The notes under the pieces were generated by a model that did no database searches, was not told the origin of the DNA, and worked only from the letters and a program-made list of their open reading frames with translations. The translations under genes were made by a program, and so were the position numbers. From Colletes latitarsis (taxonomy: Eukaryota; Arthropoda; Insecta; Hymenoptera; Colletidae), in contig NC_135137.1 of assembly GCF_051014445.1 (NCBI RefSeq), positions 26,909,501-26,973,500 on the forward strand: DNA of 64,000 nucleotides. The letters run 5' to 3'. Within the stretch, counting starts at the first letter, position 1. Each line of letters begins with the position of its first letter. Shown here piece by piece: positions 35,457 to 47,140 of the stretch.

Positions 35457-36305
35457 CAGGATGTTTGGCCACCCCTGGGAAAAATTGTAATGGGGGATTT
35501 TAAAGGCCAAAATGAGACGAAAATCAAGAATACCAATTTGTTGATGGAGGCTTCGTTAAAAAGTTATTTTTTAACGGCCACACGATATTTTTTCGGTAAA
35601 GAATTTTTTTCTCGAAAGTACGTAGGATTTTGGGGGTATGTGTATTCACCAAAAATGATTATAATTGACCCCCACAACCGAAAATAATTTTTCCAAAACG
35701 ATTTGAAATCTTTTTTTTTCGTCGAAATATTTAAGCACCTACCCCCTGTCGATTTTTCTTAAAAATTCTTTTTTATTTTTAATTTTGTTTGATATCCTAC
35801 ACAAAAGTTGTTTAATACTTTTTTGTAGATAGCCATAGACTCTAATTCCCCCCAAAATTTCAATGAAATATATTTACTATTGTAGGAGTTATGGCTGTTT
35901 GATAATAGGACCATTTTTATGGGTTTTTTCTCATTTTGCATCCCAGTTTTTCATTTTTAATAAATTTGTTTGACGTCCTATGGAAATGTTGTTTAATACT
36001 TTTTTGTAGGTACCCATAAGCTCTACTTCGTAAATAAATTTCAATGAAATACACTCACTATTGTAGGAGTTATGGGTGTTTGAAAATTGGACCATTTTTA
36101 TGGGGTTTTTCTCACTTTACGGGGTCAAGGAACAACTTTTTCAATATTGTTAAAATTTCTACATATTCTTCACTAAAATACGCATTATTTGCCTTTTGAA
36201 ACATTAAAATCCCCCAATCCGTTCAAAAGTTATGACATTTTAAAGATACGCATGAATTTTTGGAGAGACATTCATGGCTTGAAATTACATTTTCGGTAAG
36301 AACAT
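35457..36305 (-). mobile_element. CAGGGTG-family element, copy 6 (right end missing)
   Basis: Begins CAGGATGTTTGGCCACCCC after TA (35455-35456). It has the left TIR, a short module and two tandem parts of long modules (frames on the minus strand at 35759-35941, MVLLSNSHNSYNSKYISLKF, and near 36000-36095). It breaks off after TTACATTTTCGGTAAGAA without a right TIR. Confidence 0.87.
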
Positions 36306-37767
36306 GAGTGAACTCAATTACAGTGAGTTACAATATTACGAGAAAATATTATTAATAAAAATAATGAAATGGGAGCTTTGTAGAGGGTTGTCTCAACCCC
36401 TAAATACAATAATTCGTATCTTACTTTAATTCCTTCTCATATTTTTGCATATTAAGTGCATTCTATAATTTTTTGACAAATTCTATAACCAACCTGACAG
36501 AGAAATATATGACGATGTCGAATCCTGTTCGACGTAGGACCGAAAATCCAAGATAAATCCAAGATCGGTAGCTAGAACGCTTCGAAGGATTTTGATAGTA
36601 GTTATTTAACAAAAACGTGACGCAAATACGTCTGTGAATGAAGCGCCATAAAACGAACAAAGGTGCTCTCTGTCAAAGGAAAAATACTCGAAAAGTGAGT
36701 CGACAAACGTCCCTTGAATGCTAAACAAAGTGTGTACACTGCCGTTCAAAAATCTTAGAGCAGTTACTAAATTTTACGCGACCTCAAAAAAGTGTGCAAA
36801 CACCGAAAAATTTTAGCGACTCACAGTTATTAATGAGTTAGGATGCTTTACGAATAATTAAATTATATTTAAATTTGTTTATCATCAATTTATCCGTCGC
36901 GTTTCTTAATTATCAGCCATTAGTAACTGTAGCATTGTTTCAATTAATTTTTACCAAAAATGAATACTTAAGTAACAATTCATTAAACTAAAATATAATT
37001 CACATATCTATTATTAGATTATGTTTGTGTTCTTTTAACAAGTATTCGATATTATTATATGTTAGAAGTCTAAATACATAAATATTGCAACACTTCTCTT
37101 CCTTATTTTTATATTTTCATAATCATTGAAGTAGGTACCACATATTATAAAACTCCATGTTAAATAATACGAAAATATTTCGTATTACTTGCTCTCAATG
37201 CTAATAAAGTAAACATTTCTATCAAAAAATCATACAAAAAATAAAAAATTGAAAAAAAAAAATTTGACCGGCACTTCAAATTTATAACGTGTTTCAAAAT
37301 GATTTACTATAAAAGGATCCTAATATTCGTAAAATTTTAAATAATGCTATAAAATAACAGGTACATGGTTGAATTATTGAATATTTCTACTTTTCACACT
37401 ATAATACAAACAAATGTCGATGTTATTTCAAAATAGAAAATTGGCGTGGCAGTCAATTTGTTAATAATTCCATTATCCTTTTTATAAATTAAAATAATTA
37501 AATTATTAAATTAATTATACTCATTACAAATAATTAACATTAAATTTGTGTTCAAAATTATTAAGTAACGATAGTTGTTGATAAATCGTGATCTACGCCA
37601 AACATTCTAGCATTGTTAAAAACAACAGATTTATAGTAGCTCACAATGAAAATCGTCCTCTACCGTTTTTTGTTTTACTTTTGTTCATAGAATGTTTTAT
37701 ATTTGATATCTGTTATAACCTGTACAGAAATATTCTACGTACATTGTTTAAAATAATTACGAAAATT

Positions 37768-38590
37768 GAAAATAGAGAAAAGCAAACAACGATAGAAGAA
37801 CGAAAACTTGGAACATTTCATTGTAATCAAGGAGTCTCCCATAGAGAAATAGCAAAGCTGGTAAGTAAAAACCAAACTACAGTACAATACACTATAAAAA
37901 GATACAAAAATGAAAATCGTATTCCAAACAAAGCAAAAAAAGAAAAAAATAATAAGAAATTCTTAAATGAATAATGAAAAGTACGTTTTGCACCAAATAA
38001 AAGAAGACACAAAGCATAGTGCACCAAAAATTACTGCAGATGCAGACAAATATTTGAAAAAGAAAGTTCATCCTGAAAATATTATAAGAATTACGCGAAA
38101 AAATAAAATTAAACGATAAGAATTTGCAAGAGGGGTTTGCAATAAGTTTCCTTTTTTGGAAAGATATGTTCTTCGCGGATGAAAGCAAAATTACAATCTT
38201 TAAGAAACTTGATACTGAATGAATAATAAACAATATTATTTCTACTGTAAAGGAAGATAGTGGCTTTGTTATTGTATGAATATGCATGTCTGCTGCAGGA
38301 GTTAGTAAATTATATTTTATTGAAAGAATTATGGATAAGTGAATATGCTTGAACATTTAAAAAAAATATTCGAAAGAATATGCCGAGAAATTGGGTATTT
38401 TAAATACATAATTTTCATTACTATCAAGATAATATAAGACTACAATCGTCAGACAATGGCTGCTGTATAATTATCTTAAAGTTATCGAAACTTATTAAGA
38501 CGTAAACTTAATAGAAAATGTATGTTACGAGTTAGAAACTAAAATTAGACAATATCGTGTTAACAATAAACAAGACTTAAATAATGTTAA
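37768..38590 (+). pseudogene. Tc1-like transposase pseudogene
   Basis: The N-terminal helix-turn-helix is well preserved within an open frame at 37588-37974: EERKLGTFHCNQGVSHREIA followed by KLVSKNQTTVQYTIKRYKNE, the paired-like DNA-binding fold that contacts the TIR. Downstream the frame shifts. Around 38165-38190 DMFFADESKITIF corresponds to the catalytic FSDESKF region, so the first Asp of the DDE/D triad is still readable. At 38285-38345, MSAAGVSKLYFIERIMDK-like text is the usual MSAAGVG...IMDK block. Near 38400-38425 a decayed YHYYQDN-type block is followed by the corrupted remains of the next conserved segment. At 38530-38575, LETKIRQYRVNNKQDLNNV is the usual C-terminal segment. Several frameshifts and stops make it inactive. 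Confidence 0.85.
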
Positions 38591-39020
38591 CTGTTAGAGT
38601 TATGAGTTTTTCTTTATTAAAAAAAGGGAACGCCATGCGGCTGCTTCTGCGATTCTTTTATTCAACATTTGATTTTCCCGCTCCTCTCAAGACGCGCGCG
38701 AATTACAAAACGCTCACATCTCCATCATTAACAGAGTGGACAAAAATTTCAAGCGATTATACTAAAAATCCTATAAAATTGATGTGCAACAGATTAAAAA
38801 CAGAGGTGTGCGGGATCTCAAAGATTTTGAGATTCTCAAAGAAATTCAGGATCGAGTGTTTCAGCTAATTCAACTTTTCCTCATACGACTAATTCAAGGT
38901 TTCAGTTTTTAACAAATTTTCGACCTCACAAAACTTTAAAAATCTTCGATTATCAGCGAGAAACTAAATCAAGAAAAATTTAACACAAAAATGTCAGGGA
39001 TCCCAAATAATTTTTTATGT

Positions 39021-39856
39021 TTAAATTTTACTGGATGACTTTTAGCGTGACGTACATTTTCCTATGTGTTACTAAAACCATTAATTTTTATTTGTTTTAT
39101 AGAAAACTATACATTATTTTTTGTATAATATTTTTGTAGAAATTATATCAATTACATGGTTAAATAAAAGATCGTATAAACGAAACTAGATAAAAGACGG
39201 ACGATTTTCAGTGTAAATCACTGTTTGATGTTAAATTTTACTGGATGATTTTTCACGTGACGTACATTTTCCTATTTGTTACTAAAACCATTAATTTTTA
39301 TTTGTTTTTATAGAAAACTATACATTATTTTTTGTATAATATTTTTGTAGAAATTATATCAATTACATGGTTAAATAAAAGATCGTATAAACGAAACGAG
39401 ATAAAAGACGGACGATTTTCAGTGTAAATCACTGTTTGATGTTAAATTTTACTGGATGACTTTTAGCGTGACGTACATTTTCCTATGTATTACTAAAACC
39501 ATTAATTTTTACTTGTTTTTATAGAAAACTATACATTATTTTTTGTATAATATTTTTGTAGAAATTATATCAATTACATGGTTAAATAAAAGATCGTATA
39601 AACGAAACTAGATAAAAGACGGACGATTTTCAGTGTAAATCACTATTTGATGTTAAATTTTACTGGATGATTTTTCACGTGACGTACATTTTCCTATTTG
39701 TTACTAAAACCATTAATTTTTATTTGTTTTTATAGAAAACTATACATTATTTTTTGTATAATATTTTTGTAGAAATTATATCAATTACATGGTTAAATAA
39801 AAGATCGTATAAACGAAACGAGATAAAAGACGGACGATTTCCAGTGTAAATCACTG
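39021..39856. repeat. Four ~211-bp tandem units in ABAB order
   Basis: TTAAATTTTACTGGATGA starts units at 39021, 39231, 39442 and 39653 (periods 210, 211, 211). Units 1 and 3 read GACTTTTAGCGTGACGTAC and AAACTAGATAAAAG. Units 2 and 4 read GATTTTTCACGTGACGTAC and AAACGAGATAAAAG. So a two-unit block of about 421 bp was itself duplicated. The array lies inside the Tc1 element, ending about 25 bp before its right terminus. Confidence 0.93.
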
Positions 39857-39858
39857 TA

Positions 39859-40194
39859 CTAATACTTTTGAGTGGCAATGTACGAACGAAAGGAGAGTAT
39901 TTCCGTGCCAAGGCGACGTGTTTTCAAGCACGGTGTCGACGTTCGACGCTCCACGTGCGATTTCGAGTCCAGTTGTTGATCGTTACCATAAGATGACGTT
40001 GACGTCATCGACGAAACCGTCATTTTAACTACCGGTGCAACGACCACGTCTGTGCCAATACAGCGCTCATTCACCGGTCGACAATTCCCATTAAAACAAG
40101 TTGTCATTACGTGTAGTCGAATTAAGCGACACTCGTGGTCATCGCTGAACCAGCGAACATTCCTCAAAACCACATAAATGATGTGATTATACAA
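39859..40194 (-). CDS. Candidate exon cut by a Tc1 insertion, unrecognised
   Basis: The frame is open for 112 codons; the first ATG is at codon 30 (40105-40107, MTTCFNGNCRPVNERC...). Composition and codon use between 39881 and 40170 are much more GC-rich than the surroundings. The last seven codons lie in the right end of the Tc1 element. Collapsing the element to one TA lets the frame run on into 36734 and downward for about 43 further codons before a stop near 36607. The segment has no domain that I recognise and no signal peptide. An AG near 40164 after a T-rich run could be a splice acceptor. It could be a decayed exon or a chance frame in a regulatory island; a TGACGTCA site lies within it at 40000-40007. 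Confidence 0.35.
   Translation of the reverse strand: MYNHIIYVVLRNVRWFSDDHECRLIRLHVMTTCFNGNCRPVNERCIGTDVVVAPVVKMTVSSMTSTSSYGNDQQLDSKSHVERRTSTPCLKTRRLGTEILSFRSYIATQKY
40000..40007. promoter_or_regulatory. TGACGTCA palindrome (CRE-type site)
   Basis: A perfect CREB/ATF-type octamer inside GATGACGTTGACGTCATCGA, with a half site (TGACGTT) just before it. It lies in the GC-rich patch 39881-40170. Function is inference; one octamer can occur by chance. Confidence 0.3.
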
Positions 40195-41124
40195 ATAAAC
40201 GGGCTTATCAGTTTCCTATGTTAATTTTATTCCCATTTTATACCGCAAATTACATCACGATTTGATTCATTTTGACTAGAGTGCCACATAAAGCAAACAT
40301 GGACTAGAGTGACGTAATTCGACGGAGAGAAAACAAAATTTCTTTTCGCTATATTAAGCGACCGAAAATAAATATTTAAACAAAACAATATATTTGTAAA
40401 ATTTTTTTGTAATATTTTTAATATTAATTAAAACAACGATGGTTTACGTTATCGATGTGGTTTTAATTTCATTTTATATTGTTTTTATTAGAAAAGATAG
40501 AGACAAGGTTTATTAAAGTCTTTTACGCAGAATTTAATTCTCCATAAAGTGCATCTAAAAATCTTTCTAAAATTTTGATAGATATCGAATATATGTTTAT
40601 CAGAAAAATCGAAGAATTATAAAAGATCATCATCAATTAATAACCCTCAATATCCAATGAAATCTTAAAATTACGATATAGAATTTAATAAAACATAAAA
40701 CTAACATCTTGGAAATACATTCAGCCGTTTCAACGTAATCATGTTAGCAGACATACACATACATATGAACAACCATTTTGAATAATAAAAATATGGAAGG
40801 TGCGTTCCAAGACTTAATTTCTCGTAAAAGAAAATTCTGCCTAAAAATTGTTATGATTATAATACTATCCACTCTTACAGTTTCAAATGTAAAAATAAAT
40901 TGCACAAAGAAGACTATCGCATAATGTAATTAACTAAGAAAATGCATGGTTCTTTTAAATAAATTTAACGAAATTTATTCGATAACAAAATGCAATATGT
41001 TGCTAATATTTTACTGAACATTATTTATATGTTCGAATTTATAGTAATTTATTTAAACGATATCAATGAAGTCATCATTTACTTCATGTTAATCATAATA
41101 AATGTGAAAATGAGAAATAATGGG
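40195..41124. other. AT-rich stretch with no recognisable gene
   Basis: I see no supportable gene, repeat or regulatory pattern. Confidence 0.45.
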
Positions 41125-41400
41125 TTGCTAGGATAACAACAGCACAATTTACCTAGATGTATAATATAATAATGTAACAGATAATAATTTTTGTATGAAT
41201 TTGTTATTATTATGTTACTATATCTTGCTAGAATAACAATAGCACAATTTACCTAGATGTATAATATAATAATGTAACAAATAATAATTTTGTATGAATT
41301 TGTTATTATTATGTTACTATATGTTGCTAGAATAGCTAGATGTATAATATAATAATATAACAGATAATAATTTTGTATGATTTCGTTATTTTTGTAACAA
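41125..41400. repeat. ~100-bp tandem repeat, 2.8 units
   Basis: TTGCTAG recurs at 41125, 41225 and 41324. Units share ACCTAGATGTATAATATAAT and GAATTTGTTATTATTATGTT. The third unit has lost the ACAACAGCACAATTTACC part. Confidence 0.9.
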
Positions 41401-42030
41401 TCGAACTTTGGTAATTTTATGTATACTTATTACCACAAAAAAGTTTCAAAAATTCACTGTTTTGGTTTTGTTTCACGAACTTCATCGCAAATACAATTAA
41501 AAAATAGAACAAATATTTACGTAATAAAATATGTATACTATTTGAGCAGAATATGGAGATATAATTAAAATTAGATATAGTAAGAGTCACTGTAAAATTT
41601 CGATTCCTTTTTTCCTTATTTATAAAAACTAACTAAATATGTGGTTTAAGACATAAGACATTACTTGAAAGATTATAAAATATGAATGCAATAAAACTCA
41701 AAATATATCAATTTACCAAGCAAATACACTTGTTATCGGGAAGGCCAAATACAGTGAAAAATTACTAGAAAGAGCAACAATTCCTTTCCAATCGTATCAA
41801 TATACCTCCCAAGTGTTACTCGTATCGTAAAGGTTTCAAAACTTTTATCGCGAGTGATAAGAAATTTCAATCGCATAACCCGTTGCGCTCGAACGACGTC
41901 GAATCAGAGTTGTGTTCGTGTTGCACCTATTACCATACGAGAATGCGTCATCCGGTCAATTTCACATAATAAATCATTTTTCCCACAGTAGCTGAGTTAC
42001 AACAGTCGCACGACACAAAAAAAAAATAGC
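41401..42030. other. AT-rich stretch with no recognisable gene
   Basis: No coding pattern seen; composition rises from about 41870. Confidence 0.4.
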
Positions 42031-42039
42031 GATCGCCTG

Positions 42040-42047
42040 TATATAAG
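42040..42047 (+). promoter_or_regulatory. Possible TATA box
   Basis: TATATAAG lies in a less AT-rich stretch (41870-42330), followed about 285 bp later by AATAAA (about 42327). Frames of 60-71 codons between them do not start with ATG at their reported ends and show no motif. A short transcript is possible, but no initiator is evident. Confidence 0.25.
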
Positions 42048-42724
42048 CTTGGGCAAAAATTACACGACGTAACAATTTGACGTTGAGATAACGCGTACTA
42101 CGTGTCACGATAATTGCACACTTACTTGTTAAGCAATAATTGTACCGCCCGCAATTATTTTTACCGCGTGCAAGACGCGATCAGGAGACAAGCTGGCCCC
42201 GAATTAGCGTCCACACCGCGGAATCATGTTCCCCCGATGTTTCGAGATCATCTTGTCGACGAATGCATCCGCTGGAACTCATTTTCTCCCAGAAGACGAA
42301 ATTTTATACGAACAAAAGATAACGAATAAAACCTGCGATTTATTCGTAACAGTTATTCTACATTCGGGTAAATTCCTGTTCGTTCTAAGTGAAATATAAC
42401 TTCATTTTATAATTCAGCAATTATTGTTAACCGGCGAGATCTGCGCAGCACGTGGCCGTTAGTAACAAAGCGTGGTTTTAGCACACCAAATGAATACTAC
42501 ACTTAATTAATTTGAACACAAAACTTATATTTATAAATCTACATTTAAACACGTGCGACTCTAGTCTAACATAACCTTACACACAACGTTTCGCGTCAGA
42601 ACACTCCAGAAGGGGGCGCACACGCGGCGATCCCCCATATTTATACATGTCTGATCCCCACCAGGGATACCAACTGCTGAACTTGCAACTAGTGTCGGGA
42701 TGCAGTGACTTTTCTTCCAACAAT

Positions 42725-42850
42725 TATAATTACAAAATAATGAAGTTACGATGTAATTCAATTAAATTATAATGTAATTCGTAATTGCTATTAGAGTATA
42801 ATTACAAAAGGAATGTAATTACGAAGTAATTGAATTACGATTACATATTA
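42725..42850. repeat. GTAATTAC-rich low-complexity patch
   Basis: Repeated TAATTAC, GTAATTC and TGTAATTGAATTACGATTAC phrases. A related run is at 44630-44670. Probably old simple-sequence DNA. Confidence 0.5.
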
Positions 42851-43325
42851 ATAGGCAAGAACTTTAAACAGAAAATAATTACTATGAATGACGGATAGGA
42901 TATTATTTATAAATTCACAATATCATAATAGAAATAATGTTTGTATCGTATTTCCCCTGTATTCAAAGATAAGTATTACAAAAATAAAACTATAATAAAG
43001 CTACTTCATCTCGCTTGCAATACATAAATATTAAATAAGAAAAAAGTTATGGTAAGTACGTGATGATGTGCCTCAGTAAAAATTAATGTATAAATAAAAT
43101 GGAATATACAACTCAACAGGAAGGAACTAAAGAAAGAACATTTTTAGCTTATCACTAATCAGTAAAAGAATCGCATTAATTGATGATAAATTTACATTAT
43201 CGGTTATCGCTTAAAATTCGTTTTTATGATTATACTTTAAAAAACATAAATATAAATTACATATTATGAATGGAAAGAGAAAGATGCGCCGTATAGACAA
43301 AAAACAAGCATACATTGATTTTACT
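42851..43325. other. AT-rich stretch with no recognisable gene
   Basis: I see nothing supportable here. Confidence 0.4.
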
Positions 43326-44491
43326 GAGAAAAATTTTAATGGGAGATTCTAGAGGCCAAAATGAGACGAAAATCAAGAATATCAATATGTTGATAGAGGC
43401 TTCCTTAAAAAGTTATTAACGTTTAAAATTCCGAACGCACTGAATTTTTTTCTAGAAAGTGAGTAGGATTTCGGGGGTAGGTCTATTCACCAAAAATTGT
43501 CATAATTGACCCCCGCAACCGAAAATAATTTTTCCAGAACGATTTGAAATTTTTTAATTTTGTCGAAAAATTTCACATCTTCCCGAATTTTTTTCTCGAA
43601 AGTGGATAGGATTTCGAGGATATGTCTAATGACCAAAAATGGTTGTAATTGATCCCCGCAACCGAAAATAATTTTTCCAGAATGATTTGAAATTTTTTTT
43701 TCCGTCAAAAAATTTAGGCACCTACCACCCCTGGTCGATTTTTCTTAAAAATTCGTTTTTCATTTTTAATAATTTTGTTTAACGCCCTACGGAAAAGTTG
43801 TGTAATACTTTTTTATAGGTATCCATCAGCTCTGCTTTAGAAAAAAATTTCAATGAGATACCTTCGCTATTGCAGGAGTTATGGACGTTTGAAGATTGGA
43901 CCACTTTTATGGGGTTTGTCGCATTTTTCGGGGTCAAGGAGCACCTTTACCAATATTTTTAGAATTTCTACATATTCTTTACTAAAATACGCGTTGATTG
44001 CTTTTTTAAACATCAAAATCGTCCAATCCGTTCAGGAGTTATGACACTTTAAAGATTCGCATGAAATTTCGGGGCAACATTTCTGGCCTCACATTAGATT
44101 TTCGGTAAATAATTCTTTTCTCGAAAAGGCGTAGGATTTCGGGGGTATGTATAATGACCAAAAATAATTGTAATTGTCCCCTGTAACTAAATATAATTCT
44201 TTTACTATGATTTAAAATTTTTTTATTTCGTCTAAAAGTTTCAGTACCTACCCGAATTTTTTTCTCAAAAGTGGATAGGATTTCGGAGGTATGTGTATTC
44301 ACCAAAAATGATTGTAATTGAGTCCCGCAACCGAAAATAATTTTTCCAGAACGGTTTGAAATTTTTGAATTTAATAGTTAATAACTTTTTAACGAAGCCT
44401 CCATCAACAAATTGGTATTCTTGGTTTTCGTCTTATTTTGGCCCCTAGAATCCCCCTTTAAAATTTTTCTCAGGGGTGGCCGAACACTCTG
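43326..44491 (-). mobile_element. CAGGGTG-family element, copy 7 (outermost left end missing)
   Basis: The left TIR starts at AAAATTTTAATGGGAGATTC, lacking the terminal ~25 bp. The interior has short modules on both sides of one long module (a frame near 43750-43905, minus, resembling the family peptide with one stop). The right TIR is complete to GAACACTCTG, followed by TA (44492-44493). Confidence 0.9.
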
Positions 44492-45480
44492 TATAAGCAA
44501 ATATGATCAATGTTTCTATGTTGTGAGCTGCAATTCAAACAGCTGTTATTCAATTATATTTTAATTCCACGGTATTTCAATCATTGAAATAATCGGGAAT
44601 TTAATTAGGCGAGAGGTTTGAATTATGTAAGTCAATTACAACGTTAAATTACGATGTAATTGAAACACAACATAGTTTAATTAGTACAACTCTGTCCTGA
44701 ATAGTGTAGGTGTTAGTTATATCATGTTAATTATTTATCTTCCAAATTTGTCTTCACAATGTTTTGAGAATAATCGCGTAGCCAGTATAGTCTTTATAAA
44801 TATGACTTTTTAACAAGTATGATGTTCGACTATCATCGGGAATGTCACATAGAATAAAATTATAAAATCGAGGCTTCTTGGGTGGATCTTTTCTAATTTT
44901 ATATCTTCAATGTTTTATAATATTAGTTTATATTAATCGTACGTGAGATCATTTTATTACTCATAATTACGTGACTTCGCCTTAATGTACATTGCGATAA
45001 CATTAAATGTGTTGTATTTTATCGTATCGACGGTTCATTTTCGATCTATTAATCTTAACCTTCGATAAAGATACAACCAAAGAAACTTTTATACCATGCG
45101 CTTCGTTATTCGTGTGTTCAGCATTATGCCTTAGAAAGGGATAATGTTCAGTTCCAAAACTCTCAAAACGATTCGAAAACAAAATTCCTATTCATCACTA
45201 AATCCAAAGACAAGTCTAAAATCACGGAGCTACTTTGGAAATACGTATCAGCAATAAACTCATATGCCATCCGATGTAAGACACCCTTTAAAATTATTTA
45301 AAGAATGACTTACATTCTGCTCTCCTTCCACCAAACAACCGTGTTTAAATAAGCGATAACAAGATCGAATCGACACTTAGAAACTAATTACGTAAAAAGG
45401 AACACATTTCTTATCCATACGCGCCGCGATATAACAATTTTTAGTTGAATCAACCTTCGTAATTACAACTACTGCTGAAG
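44492..45480. other. AT-rich stretch with no recognisable gene
   Basis: I see no supportable feature. Confidence 0.4.
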
Positions 45481-45632
45481 ATGTATATATATATAGTTTA
45501 TTATTGTGTAGTTATTTTTACTGATTCTAGTTGGTAGCGCTGGAACGGAGATATGTGGGGGAATACCGGAGTAGAGCGCCCGGTAGTGTGTAATGGCGTT
45601 GTGAGGGAACACGTGTAGAAATATGTATCGTT

Positions 45633-45793
45633 CTTCCACGAGAAAAAAGTACAGCGTGTTTACATCCCCACTCTTGCTGCAGTCCATTGATTGGCTGTCA
45701 CCGATCTTCATCACTGTTTTCGACCAATAATGCAGTCAGCGGACTGCAAAAGGAGTGGGCATGTAAACAAGCTATGCCTTCTTCTCGTGGAAG
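45633..45793. repeat. Imperfect palindrome with ~60-70-bp arms
   Basis: CTTCCACGAGAA (45633) pairs with TTCTCGTGGAAG (45782), GTTTACATCCCCACTC with GAGTGGGCATGTAAAC, and TGCAGTCC with GGACTGCA. ATTGG and CCAAT face each other across the ~30-bp centre. It could be the pair of ends of a small element or a two-sided regulatory site. Confidence 0.7.
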
Positions 45794-46557
45794 CACGGTA
45801 CGTTCATTGTTAAAATTAGAAATAAATGTGTTTGAGTATAATAATGAGTTATTTAAAATTACTGGCTTGAACCAAACACAATCCCAACAATTATTTACTT
45901 ATTATTGAATAAAATAGAATTAAATTATATCAATAACATTGATATAATAATCATCGTTCTAATTCATCGTCGCGGATACGCGGAGCGAGCTTACAATTCA
46001 CTAATTCTTCAGAATTGTGATGAACTATAGTTACATTATTTTACGTATACTCAGCATATGCTCTAACGATCAAATAATTTCTATGTATTTGCTCAAGAAT
46101 ATAAGAATAGTTCCTTGGAAAAAGGATTATGTTGCATTTCGTAAACTTTATAAGATGGTGAAAAAAATAATAATTCACTAAGAAGAAAATAGTTTATAAA
46201 GTACAAATCACATTATTGTAGGAGATTTGCATTGAATATTTGTGTCGTGCTGTAGTTTTATTGAACCTTCATTTATGTGCAAAAGGGTTGAAAGTATTTT
46301 GTTCAAGGAATAGGTAACTAGGGACAGTGAAACAACATGGAGAACGAAACGAGTGATTGTGAAAGATAGATGTGATTGTTATATGATACTAATTTGTGTA
46401 TAAAGACTGTGTACTTGGTGTGTTTCAAATTCGTTTATATAATCATATCATTGATACATTTGTTCCAAATACAATTCTCTTTGTTAAATCCTACAAATTT
46501 GAGGGCTCGTTTGAGTCGATCGAGAAGAAGAATTTGTGAAGGAACATTTTACATATA

Positions 46558-46931
46558 CAGGGTGTTCAGCCACCCCTGGGGAAAATTTTAATGGGCGATT
46601 CTAGAGGGCAAAATAAGACGAAAATCAAGAATATCAATTTGTTGACAGAAGCTTCGTTATAAAGTTACTAAAAAGTTAAATTAAAAAATTTCAAATCATT
46701 CTAAAAAAATTATTTCTAGGTTCTGGGGTCAAATACAACCATTTCTGGTGAATACAGATACTTCCGAAATCCTACCCACTTTCAAGAAAAATATTGGGTT
46801 ATGTACTGAAATTTTTCGGCGAAAAAAAGATTTTCCAAATTAGTCAACAAATTAGTATTCTTGATTTTCGTCTTATTCTGGCCTCTAGAATCTTCCATTA
46901 AAATTTTTCCCAGAGGTGGCCGAACACCCTG
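46558..46931 (+). mobile_element. CAGGGTG-family TIR element, copy 8 (complete, shortest)
   Basis: 374 bp from CAGGGTGTTCAGCCACCCC to CGAACACCCTG: two TIRs and about one short module, no long module. It lies in LTR element A. Element B has the corresponding uninterrupted sequence (reverse complement around 50180-50210, ACATTTTACATATAATATAT), proving insertion. Flanks read TA before and TG after, so the right TA has mutated. Confidence 0.93.
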
Positions 46932-47140
46932 TGTATATAATTCTTGTAGAATTCTAAAAAGTAAAGTACTGTTAGTATAGAAACTTTGGCTAAAATCGGG
47001 AAAATTAATACCGCATCTGTAGCGAGTATAAAAGCTTTGCACAAACTTATTTTTGAAACTGATGGTGTCAGAGGAAATCGAAAACGCATACGTGATTTTA
47101 TAGGCTTTCAATTTCAGACAGATTCAGTAGAACATTAAGC

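Larger units (their letters stand above)
36737..39880 (+). mobile_element. Tc1-like element, complete ends, dead transposase
   Basis: Left end CACTGCCGTTCAAAAATCTT and right end (reverse complement) CATTGCCACTCAAAAGTATT are imperfect terminal inverted repeats. TA flanks both ends (36735-36736 and 39881-39882), the expected Tc1/mariner duplication. The interior holds a degenerate transposase (37768-38590) and a four-unit tandem array against the right end (39021-39856). At 3144 bp it is about twice the usual Tc1 length. Most of the excess is the array and AT-rich DNA before the transposase. The insertion interrupts an open frame (see 39859-40194). Confidence 0.88.

Noticed and set aside
34915..35510. 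Frames of 80-103 codons on both strands
   Set aside because: Same reason: a stop-poor GC-rich island. The longest minus-strand frame begins inside a CAGGGTG element, so its start is not real.
42114..42329. 71-codon frame after the possible TATA box
   Set aside because: The reported start is a TTG directly after a stop, there is no recognisable motif, and the overlapping frame is equally open.
46098..46125. Shared phrase GAATAGTTCC(T/C)TGGAAAA near 46098 and 49175, each outside an LTR element
   Set aside because: Short and in the same orientation although the elements are inverted, so it does not fit an inverted duplication; could be chance or a separate repeat.
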